64,000 bases of DNA, from positions 3,055,501-3,119,500 of the forward strand of contig NZ_AP018449.1 of NCBI RefSeq assembly GCF_003966895.1, read 5' to 3'. This DNA is from Methylomusa anaerophila. GTDB lineage: Bacteria > Bacillota > Negativicutes > Sporomusales > Sporomusaceae. Of the stretch, positions 46,001 to 52,500 are shown piece by piece (position 1 is the first letter of the stretch; every line of letters starts with the position of its first letter). Under the pieces are notes generated by a model. That model saw nothing but the letters and a program-made list of their open reading frames with translations. It was not told the origin of the DNA and ran no database searches. A program made the translations under genes and the position numbers.

Positions 46001-46117
46001 CTGACTTTGCAGAATCTTTTCGAAGCACCCAGCGTTGATCTGCTTGCACGGATAATCGAGGCAGGTGTGCCGGCAGCAGCAGAATTGGCAGAGCATTATG
46101 AGGAGGGAATGATATAG
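37001..46117 (+). CDS. NRPS: ArCP-Cy-A-PCP-Cy-A-PCP (salicyl-Cys-Cys assembly)
   Basis: A 3038-aa synthetase. Domain order (approximate residues): aryl carrier 15-90 (GLDSLR, S49); cyclisation 109-540 with DLLVADVQS (242-250); adenylation 571-1454 with TSGSTG at 719; PCP S1512; cyclisation 1577-2010 with DNLFLDGWS (1711-1719); adenylation 2036-2925; PCP S2983. Both A domains read the cysteine code (DLYN, then MS/LS, then IW). Each A domain carries an inserted methyltransferase-like domain whose SAM loop is degenerate (VLEIGARCGN at 1234, VLEIGTRAGS at 2705), recalling the epimerase insert of PchE. It should build salicyl-thiazoline-thiazoline. The last residues (EHYEEGMI) are acidic and may dock the next NRPS. 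Confidence 0.92.
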   Translation: MKNQPDSKKSSFNISPLSYEEVRMEITAMLPAPVKFDDDHNLIELGLDSLRIMRMVNKWRRRGAAVTFAELIAAPRLSDWWSLLKKDDTALSAAHAYEKVNEGHEAVNGPFPLTDVQYAYWIGRRDDQPLGGVGCHAYLEIDGRDVKSERLESAWEQLLMHHSMLRARFLADGQQEVLNEPFTKALLVHDLRLYPEDELTLELKRIRDRLSHRRLAVEQGEVAGLELSLRPGGHTRIHFDIDLLVADVQSLQIILRDLAAAYARGCRPAAPVNWSFAGYLKQEGQRRVSDQKRAAEYWRQRLATLPAAPGLPLREKPETIKTPVFKRRTYFVKEAAWTLLQKRAAACQVTPAMVLLTAYAEILDRWSTNSRFLINMPLFDRQTGEAGIKDIENIENVVADFTNLLLLTVDCSSRQSFLDRVRSIQAQFHTDVANAAYSGIQLQRDMARVRQGERDFAPVVFACNLGTPLINAECRETLGKLSFMISQTPQVWLDFQTYEMDGGLLLAWDAVDQLFPEGLIDQMFAAYTRLINWLVADNNDWQASPDIFPGLEQQRRDRDVEWSRPQSSQCLHTLFFDLAARSPQETALVDSRSHTYFSYGELSRYALRVAAFLKEKGIKEGDPVAVTLPRGIGQIAAVLGILAMGACYVPVSIGQPYARRDRIHKKAAIRYVLTDHEQAQTIEWPAATVVLNIAAAADNPPLAAPVAISPARLAYIIFTSGSTGEPKGVEISHYGAWNTIFDINRRYKVGAADRILAVSSLDFDLSVYDIFGLLSVGGSLVLIAEDARRDAAHWLNLLDKYQVTVWNSVPVLLDMLLVAAASQRQNNLPLRLAMLSGDWIGLDLPSRLKRAAEHCHLVAMGGATEASIWSNFFDVSLPLPGHWTSIPYGRPLTNQAYRVVDGKGRDCPDWVAGELWIGGAGVAQGYRGDPELTAERFVSWQGCRWYRTGDRGRYWPDGNIEFLGREDFQVKIRGHRIELGEIETALKQHPDVRDAAVIAVGDLQGNKHLAGYVVPGRENGSSLFERESAEAEKPKALWNALVNAGRAQTRQALPPEIKPEDFPVFWEYTEYLSIHYICRALGEVGAFLTPDEKYTLESLMYHCGIQPRYRALVQQWLRILADKGLLKMDETGAFSNTRTLPAELSETIKENRAYPAWEKHTRGLWRYLHQIGQYNAGLLQGHIDPLELFFSEELCLSPDDLMQTLPGTDYTNSIAGKIMETVVQNPSGAGPVRVLEIGARCGNLTKSLLSLLTPDEAIYTCTDHSAFFTNTAKNKFKNYSFVQYQVLDMDQDPQIQGYEAHSYDVIIAANSLHRARNIETTLTHMRSLLAPGGLLLLLEMTRNSRLQQISTGFLEEGFTRFEDERQEEHSPLLSVEKWQNILQSRNFAEVAIFPGQGEPANIFGQHVIVAQAPQNIQRFNPEKLFGFLRQKLPDYMVPSILLPLNELPLTANGKVNRQALPTPDNLKKANPEKVFTTPRTPVERSLAAIWSQILAIEQIDITDNFFQLGGDSLLATRLSAMVRNKLDVELSLGTIFERPTIAELAKCVQALTEQKIENSDSVAPLPQIIPVPDQWHLPFPLTDIQQAYWVGRSGVYSLGNVATHCYFEIEGVDLDIERLNRAWQRLIDHHGMLRAVVLPDGQHQKILEQVPPYRIKILDLRGKGAEAAEVGLKNIREEMSHQVLAADKWPLFDVRASRFGENRVRLHIGFDNLFLDGWSMFHLLSEWTRLYHDLDGSLPSFDLSFRDYVLALERLKESEVYQRAREYWFNRLPALPPAPELPLAQNPDSVSRQRFSRLDARLNRETWQELRKRSAEAGLTPSGILLAAYAEVLGVWSKCPRFTINLTQFNRLPLHPQVNDIIGDFTSLTLLAVDNSSGRTFLERGRNLQQQLWRDLDHSYVGGIQVQRELAKKRGEHQGTAMPVVFTSALGVDQWGGEDSGKKWPGKLVYNITQTPQVWLDHQVVEQEGELLLIWDAVAGLFPEGLLADMFAAYCNLLQRLAGEETAWRETAPSLVSVPRLEKRMEANRTDGPVSLETLTSLFEKQVACQANYPAAISYGRTLTYEELSCRSNAVGNLLREKGARPNTLVAVVMEKGWEQVVAVLGVLKSGAAYLPIDPANPDERRRQLLRDGDIRMVLTQSWLAGRLNWPEGVELLLIDQMKPGDKELTSPGFAGKPEDLAYVIYTSGSTGCPKGVMIDHRGAVNTILDVNRRFSVGPEDRVLALANLNFDLSVYDIFGILAAGATIIMPEADKTKEPFHWLELMKQEQVTVWNTVPALLQMLLEYAAGSGQTMPQSLRLVLLSGDWIPLDLPDKVKAYFPGARVIGLGGATEASIWSNLYPIREIDPDWKSIPYGRPLTNQRYYVLNELMADCPVWVPGQLYIGGIGLAKGYWHDEEKTRDKFTHHPRTGERLYCTGDLGRYWPDGNIEFLGREDFQVKISGHRIELGEIEALLKRQDGIKDAAVAVAGQSHEEKRLVGYVVLDREKGAGLFETEYAKPAVCASRWQAVRSAGQLQAPQIPHSLDIEAISAFMDYADRLSYAFIYNTLDNMGIFSDESEGYSLDGLMRRFKIHPRYQTLIFHWLNVLVEEGVLKRNEAGIYRNSRSFQEEQPDILQAGKLKLPPSAAKEALALDAFFQRDGSSYTGLLQGDIDPIELFLREDSFLTPEALSRFNLAREYYTDLAREVFGAIVNSYPADKEVRVLEIGTRAGSLTGTLVSLLPAGRGKYLYTDESSFFTDRARQKLGAGAPLEYGLFDMNKTPLRQGYEPHSFHVIVADNTLHRTRNIETTLAYLQEMLVPGGFLFFTEATRNRRLMLTTVGFFEDGFSHLEDERKTDYLLLITAEKWGDILDKTGFSRVMVFPEGGQAADAFGQHLLVAQAPEAVRVFKPANLAAAMGRKLPEYMVPATYVLLAELPLSANGKVDRKALAELGREKESLPKKAYVAPFTEAQVKVANVWKEVLGCKNVGIHDGFFELGGDSLRAIQCISLLKERYQADLTLQNLFEAPSVDLLARIIEAGVPAAAELAEHYEEGMI

Positions 46118-46121
46118 CGAT

Positions 46122-47249
46122 ATGAATTTGGCTAAGAAAACCATTGGGATCATGGGAGCCACCGGATATGTGGGCAGAGAAGCGGTTAAAACGCTTCTCG
46201 CTTTTACCGACCACAATATTATGCTTGGCGGCCGGGAGCCGGAAAAACTCCGCAGCATTTTCCCGGCGATGGAATCAAGGGGCGACTGCCTGCATGCAGA
46301 TATTTACAACAGGGACCAGCTTTATTACTTTTGCAGTAAATGCGATTTAGTCATAAATTGTGCGGGACCTGCCAAACAAATTTTAGACAGGGTTGCAGCG
46401 GCAGCGATTGACCAGGGTGTTCATTACGTTGATGTTGCGGGCGACATCCATCTATACAAACAATTGCGGAAGAGAAATCAGGAAATAGCGGAGAAAAAAC
46501 TGCTGTTTATTGTCTCTGCCGGGGTATATCCCGGTTTATCTGAGGTGGTCCCCGCTTACGTCGCTGAAACATATTTTGATGAAATCGATTTGCTGGCAGT
46601 ATTTTTTGCCGGGCAAGGCGGATTTTCGCTGAATGCGGCTTACGACATTGTATGCAGTATTGAAGAAGATACCGGCCTGGGAATGACCTATTGCAAAAAT
46701 GGTGCGGCTCAAAAAATAGAAGGTGCATTCCATAGCAGCTACGAACTGCCTTCCCCTGCCGGCAAAGTTGACGCGTATCCGGTTTTAAACCCGGAATTCA
46801 AACAAATAGCAGCGCGATATAAAATCAAATCGGCCTATTTTTATAACACCTACCCCAACAAGTCCGTATTGAACAAATTTGTCATGATTAAAGCTTTGGC
46901 GCAATATAAAACCGAAGAGCAGAAAAAAGCGTCGGCAAAAATTCTGGTGGAACAATACGCTGAAAAGAAAAAAGAAGCCGGTGATTTCACCATGCTTCAT
47001 CTGATTGCCACAGGGAACAAAAACGGTAAATATTTAGAATTAGTTTCCAACCTCCTGTATAAAAACGACTGGAACACTTTATCCGGCATCGTTGCGGCAA
47101 ATGCTGCCAGGCTGGTTGCGGAAGGGAATAGGGAAAGAGCCGGCTGTTTCTTTTTGACAGAAGGCGTAAACGCTGCCCAATTGCTAGAGCTGTTATCGGA
47201 GCGGAATGTTGGTTTGAGCATACATTTTTCACGGGGCGGAAGAGGGTGA
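46122..47249 (+). CDS. Saccharopine-dehydrogenase-like NAD(P)H oxidoreductase
   Basis: A 375-aa protein with an N-terminal Rossmann domain (IGIMGATGYVGREAVKTLL; DLVINCAGPAKQILDRVAAAAIDQGVHYVDVAGD) of the saccharopine dehydrogenase NAD(P)-binding family. The second half has no lyase motif that I recognise. Its place between the NRPS genes suggests a tailoring reductase acting on a carrier-bound thiazoline or on the released product; a similar non-PchG reductase is used in enantio-pyochelin systems, as I recall. A PchG-type reductase is encoded next, so the pair may reduce different rings. The AGGAGG before it is 15 bases away, overlapping the end of the NRPS gene. Confidence 0.8.
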   Translation: MNLAKKTIGIMGATGYVGREAVKTLLAFTDHNIMLGGREPEKLRSIFPAMESRGDCLHADIYNRDQLYYFCSKCDLVINCAGPAKQILDRVAAAAIDQGVHYVDVAGDIHLYKQLRKRNQEIAEKKLLFIVSAGVYPGLSEVVPAYVAETYFDEIDLLAVFFAGQGGFSLNAAYDIVCSIEEDTGLGMTYCKNGAAQKIEGAFHSSYELPSPAGKVDAYPVLNPEFKQIAARYKIKSAYFYNTYPNKSVLNKFVMIKALAQYKTEEQKKASAKILVEQYAEKKKEAGDFTMLHLIATGNKNGKYLELVSNLLYKNDWNTLSGIVAANAARLVAEGNRERAGCFFLTEGVNAAQLLELLSERNVGLSIHFSRGGRG

Positions 47250-47252
47250 AAT

Positions 47253-49535
47253 ATGAAGGAGAACAGGGGATTGCGGACTGTGGTGTGCGGTTCCAGGTTT
47301 GGACAGTTTTATCTTGAAGCCTTAAAATTGCTGCCGCAACAGTTTGAGGTGGCGGGCTTATTGGCAAAAGGCAGTGAACGTTCAAAAAAATGCGCCCAGC
47401 GCTACGGAATTAATCTATACACAGAGGTCGACCAGCTTCCCGATAACATCGACTTTGCCTGCGTAGTACTGCGATCCGGCGTCATGGGCGGCGACGGCAC
47501 CCAGTTGTCGCTAAAGCTGCTGGCCCGCGGAATTCACGTAATGCAAGAGCAGCCGGTCCATCACAAGGATTTGGCCGTTTGTCTGCGAACGGCACGGCAA
47601 AATGGAGTACATTTCCTGACCGGGGATTTATACGTTCATTTGCCTGCTGTGCGCCGTTTTATCGCCTGCGCCCGGGTTATGCTGGAACAACAAGCTGCCC
47701 TTTACATTGATGCGGCCTGCGCCACTCAGGTTTCTTTTCCCATGATGCATATTCTGTTGGAAGCATTACCGGCTATTCGTCCCTGGAGAATCAGCAATGT
47801 GATTAAAGATGAGGGGCCGTTTCAAGTGTTGACCGGAACGATAGGAAGAATTCCCATTACATTGCGGGCCCACAATGAAGTCGACCCGGCCGATGCAGAC
47901 AACCACCTTCATTTGTTGCACCGCTTAACTATTGGTGTTGAGGGAGGCAGCTTATCCCTTACAGATACCCATGGCCCTGTAATCTGGCAGCCTCGCTTGC
48001 ACGTTCCCGTTCAGGATGACATTCCGGGCGGACTTTCAACGGCAACACCCGTCCACTTACTTGAAAACAGCGCCTATATACTGGGAACAGCGGTCCCCAT
48101 CAGCTATAAAGAAATTCTTATGGAGCAATGGCCGCGGGCCATTGGACGCGACCTAACGGCGATGAGAGGAATGATTCAGGGAAATGCCGTGATGGATACG
48201 AGAGCGCAGCAAGAGCTTTTGTGCTCCCGCCAGTGGCAGGAATTGACCAATGCACTGGGATATCCGGTTTTGCGGACAAGCCGCGGTCATCAACCATTAG
48301 CGGTAAATATTTTAAAAGAAGCGGCGGCAAAAATTGCCGAAGATTCGGAAGAGTATTCCGGCCAAGTATCTCGGCCAAAGACGGGAAGCGCTGTTTTTGC
48401 CTGCACAGAGTATGCCGAAGATGAGGTTCAAGGTATTGATGCCGGGCAAGTGAAGGCGTGTGTGGAACGGCTGGATGAAGCGGCTTTGTCTTCCATGTTA
48501 TTTGCGCTGCAGGCACAGGGGACACTGACAGTGACGGGACGGGAATATAGCGAGGCTGAAATTCTCTCCGCCCCGAAGGTGGCGCCCCGTCATCAACCCT
48601 TAATTTTGCGCTGGCTGCAGATACTTGCCGAACGCGGCTATCTTACTAAACACGGGAGAGATTTTCTCTGTACTGATCTGATTACGCTGGCGAGGGTACA
48701 CCAATGTTGGGAGTTGGTAAAAGAAGCATGGAACGGTAAACTGGGTTCTCAGCGGATTATCGACTATCTCATAGCCAATGCTGAACAACTCCCGCAGTTA
48801 ATCAGCGACAAACAGCAGGCGGCATTGATATTATTTCCTGAGGGCCGCATGGACGTCGCCAATTCTCTCTATCGTGACACGGTCATGGCGCGGTACCTGA
48901 ATAAGTCGGCAGCAGAAGCAGTTATTCGTATTGCCGCCGGCAAGCAGGCTTCATCAAATGCTTCACCGGAAGATTCCCTGCGTATCTTAGAGATAGGTGC
49001 AGGAACAGGGGCAACTACCGATGCGGTGGTTCACAGATTAAAAACTGCTGTTTCCGAGCGGCTAAAGCCGGATTATTTGTTTACGGATATCTCTAATTTT
49101 TTTCTGGCACAAGCGCGTGAGCGTTTCAAAGATTGTCCCTGGATGCGTTTTCAAATTGTTGATATAGACAAAAACCTTATAGAGCAGGGTGTGAAACCCG
49201 CAAGTACAGATATCGTGATTGCGGCGGGTATGCTTAACAATGCCCGGGACACGGATAAGACGGTACAAGGTCTCATGCAGAGTCTCGTCCCCGGAGGGTG
49301 GATGTTAATAACGGAGCCGACGCGGGAATTCCTGGAAATGATAATTTCACAAGCTTTTATGATGACCCGTCCTGAAGATGACAGGAAAAATACTAAAACA
49401 ACCTTTATGTCTGTGAAACAGTGGCTGGCTGTATTTCATCAGGCAGGTGGACAAGAAGTTGCAGCACTGCCTGATGAGGGACATCCGCTCGCTCCTCTTG
49501 GACAAAAACTATTTGTAGTGCGGAAGGGAGTGTAA
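47253..49535 (+). CDS. Thiazolinyl reductase (PchG/Irp3 type) fused to a methyltransferase
   Basis: A 760-aa two-part protein. Residues 1-365 match the thiazolinyl imide reductase family: TVVCGSRFGQFYLEAL, FACVVLRSG, GIHVMQEQPVHHKDL (His region) and FLTGDLYVHLPAVRRFI (Tyr region). Residues 385-760 match the methyltransferase normally embedded in siderophore A domains, including its leading helical part (LQAQGTLTVTGRE...RWLQILAERGYL) and an intact SAM loop LRILEIGAGTGATT (I578). The corresponding domain of the following NRPS is clearly similar. So a reductase and a trans-acting methyltransferase are joined, probably to reduce and then methylate a ring. The frame is continuous; the start is 3 bases after the previous stop. 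Confidence 0.88.
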   Translation: MKENRGLRTVVCGSRFGQFYLEALKLLPQQFEVAGLLAKGSERSKKCAQRYGINLYTEVDQLPDNIDFACVVLRSGVMGGDGTQLSLKLLARGIHVMQEQPVHHKDLAVCLRTARQNGVHFLTGDLYVHLPAVRRFIACARVMLEQQAALYIDAACATQVSFPMMHILLEALPAIRPWRISNVIKDEGPFQVLTGTIGRIPITLRAHNEVDPADADNHLHLLHRLTIGVEGGSLSLTDTHGPVIWQPRLHVPVQDDIPGGLSTATPVHLLENSAYILGTAVPISYKEILMEQWPRAIGRDLTAMRGMIQGNAVMDTRAQQELLCSRQWQELTNALGYPVLRTSRGHQPLAVNILKEAAAKIAEDSEEYSGQVSRPKTGSAVFACTEYAEDEVQGIDAGQVKACVERLDEAALSSMLFALQAQGTLTVTGREYSEAEILSAPKVAPRHQPLILRWLQILAERGYLTKHGRDFLCTDLITLARVHQCWELVKEAWNGKLGSQRIIDYLIANAEQLPQLISDKQQAALILFPEGRMDVANSLYRDTVMARYLNKSAAEAVIRIAAGKQASSNASPEDSLRILEIGAGTGATTDAVVHRLKTAVSERLKPDYLFTDISNFFLAQARERFKDCPWMRFQIVDIDKNLIEQGVKPASTDIVIAAGMLNNARDTDKTVQGLMQSLVPGGWMLITEPTREFLEMIISQAFMMTRPEDDRKNTKTTFMSVKQWLAVFHQAGGQEVAALPDEGHPLAPLGQKLFVVRKGV

Positions 49536-49538
49536 ATT

Positions 49539-52500
49539 ATGTCACAAAACACGAAAACCAATCCTAATCAGTTGTTGGCGCGTTTTCGCCGCGAAGGAGT
49601 TTTTTTATGGGAACAGAATGGGCAACTGTGTTACAAAGCGCCGAAAGGAAGGCTTAAGGACAATGATTTACAGGCCCTAAAGGATAACAAAACGGATATC
49701 TTGGATTTATTGCAGGCTGAATCCAAACCGGTGACAGTCACACCCGATCCAGAGTCCCGCTTTGAACCTTTCCCGCTCACCGATATACAGTCCGCTTATT
49801 TGTTGGGGCGTCATAACTTATTTGGCTATGGCGGCTTATCCTGCCACATTTATCTGGAACTAAACTATCCGGAGCTCGACCCCAAACGGACCGAGGCGGT
49901 CTGGAACCGGCTCATATTGCGCCACGATATGCTTAGGACAACTATTGATCAAAAAGGATGCCAGCGTGTCAGGCAGAGCGTACCGCAACTGAAGGTGGCT
50001 TACACCGACACAAGCGGCTGGGAAGAACAGAAAGCAGAAGCCAAGCTTGCGGAAATTCGGGAGGAAATGGGGCATCGCCTTTATAATACGGATCATTGGC
50101 CGTTATTCGATATTGGTGTAACCAAAGCCCATAAGCGGGCTGTCTTACATTTTTCCATGGATTTTCTTATTGCCGATTGGGCGAGTATTTGGTTGCTTTT
50201 GTCAGAATTTGAGGCACTGTACGAAGAGCCGGGGCGGCAATTGCCTGACCTTGATTTAAGTTTCCGCGATTATCTGCTGGCTGAAAGCCGCTTGCGGGAG
50301 ACGGCCACTTATTCCCGGGATAAAGATTATTGGCTGCGGCGGGTTGATACCTTACCTTCAGCGCCAGACCTGCCTCTGGCCGGACAACAGGATAATTCCG
50401 GAACGGCTCGCTTCCGCCGTCGTTTCCTGCAACTGGACAATCATACCTGGGAGGGCCTTAAACAACGCGCTCAAAAACTGGGTTTAACCCCAACCGCCGT
50501 AGTGATGACTGCTTATGCCGCTGTTATCAAGAGATGGAGCCGGAACGAAAAGTTTTGTCTGAATCTGACTTTACTGAACCGGTTGCCTTTGCATGCCCAG
50601 GTCAATGATATTGTCGGCGATTTTACATCTGTCAATTTGCTGGCTGTAGACTGGTGCGAGGAGTATTCGTTCAGTGAACAGGCCAGGACCTTACAAAAAC
50701 AGTTGTTTGAAGATTTGGACCATCGCCTGTTTTCCGGGGTGGAAGTCTTGCGGGAAATAGCACGCCGGCGTGGGCGGGAAGCTGCTTTGATGCCGGTAGT
50801 GTTTACCAGTGCGATTGGTCTTGTTGAACCAACTGCCGGCAATCAGCGAAAAGGCAAAGTCAACGGACATGGAATCAGCCAGACACCCCAGGTCGTCATC
50901 GACTGCCAGGCTATGGACGGCTTAGCCGGCCTACAGGTCAACTGGGATGTGCGGGAAGGCGTCTTTCCTGACCGGATGGTTGACGATATGTTTGATGCCT
51001 TTGATGAATTACTGCGTTCTCTGGCCAGGACGGATCAAATCTGGGATACAAATGAAGCTGTAGCCTTGCCTGCCTGGCAGCTAACAGAACGACAGCAAAT
51101 CAACGCTGTTAAAGCTCCTTTACCGGACCAGCAATTGCACCGGCAGGTACTGGCACAAGCAACGGCAACCCCGGATCTCCCTGCTGTTTTTGACAGTGAA
51201 GGACATGTCACATACAGGGAGTTGGCTCAACGGGCCGCAGCCGTGGCTGAAAAATTAAAAGAGTTAGGTTGTGTAACCCAGGACCGGGTTGCGATAGTTA
51301 TGGATAAATGCGTTCATCAAGTTGCCGCAGTATTGGGGACTTTGTTAGTTGGAGCCGTTTACGTTCCCATTGACACGAAGCAGCCGGAATTGCGGCGATT
51401 GGCTATGCTGGAGCAGGCAAGTGTCCGTTTTGTCTTAACATGTTCAATAACGCCAATGCAGTGGCCGGACAAATTAAAAATAATTGAAGCAGACAAATTA
51501 AAGCCATATCGGGGAAATATCACCATAGCCGGGGGTAACCCGGACTTGCCTGCATACATCATTTACACCTCGGGTTCCACAGGGCAGCCGAAGGGAGTTG
51601 TCATTAGCCACCGGGCAGCTGCCAACACCATTGCGGATATTAATCGCCGCTTTAACATCAACCGGGGTGACAGAGTACTGGGGCTGGCCCAACTAAGCTT
51701 TGATCTGTCCGTCTATGACATCTTTGGTCCCTTATCCGTGGGTGGCGCTTTAGTCTATCCAAATGCCGGCAGGCTGACCGACCCGTCGCACTGGGCTGAG
51801 CTGATGGCCCAACAGGAAGTAACAGTATGGAATTCCGTACCGGCATTGATGCAAATGCTGGTCGCCTATTTAAACTCCGAGCAAAAAATAACCTTACCCC
51901 AATTGCGCTTGGCTTTGCTTTCCGGAGACTGGATTCCCCTGACGCTGCCGGATATGCTTGTCAGGCGCTTACCTGCCGTGCAGGTAATTAGTCTGGGCGG
52001 AGCTACAGAAGCATCAATTTGGTCTATCTATCACATCTATAAAGGTCTTAAGGCTGACTGGCGCAGCATTCCTTACGGCCGGCCGCTTGCAAACCAGGAA
52101 TTCCGGGTGCTGGACGCACAGCTGCGGGCTTGTCCGGTGTGGGTTGCCGGGGAGTTGTATATTACCGGCTGTGGCTTGGCTGAGGGCTATTGGGGTGATA
52201 ACAAAATCACGCAGGAGAGATTTTTCCTGCACCCTGTGGATGGGCAGCGGCTTTATCGCACCGGTGACCTGGGCCGTTACACGCCCGGCGGCGAAATTGA
52301 GTTTCTTGGGCGTGAAGATAATCAAGTCAAAATCAAGGGGCATCGGATCGAACTGGGGGAAATTGAAGCGACGCTGCTCAAACATCCCGCTGTTGCTGCC
52401 GCCGGGGTGGTGGTAGATGGTTCCGGTGATGATAAAGCGTTGTTTGCTGTCGTGGAAACAGCCCACAGGAAAGAGCGGAATCCAGACGAACAAAAAACGG

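Noticed and set aside
48300..48420. Reductase-methyltransferase as an artefactual join of two genes
   Set aside because: The frame is open through the linker with normal codon use, and no internal start with a ribosome site was seen.
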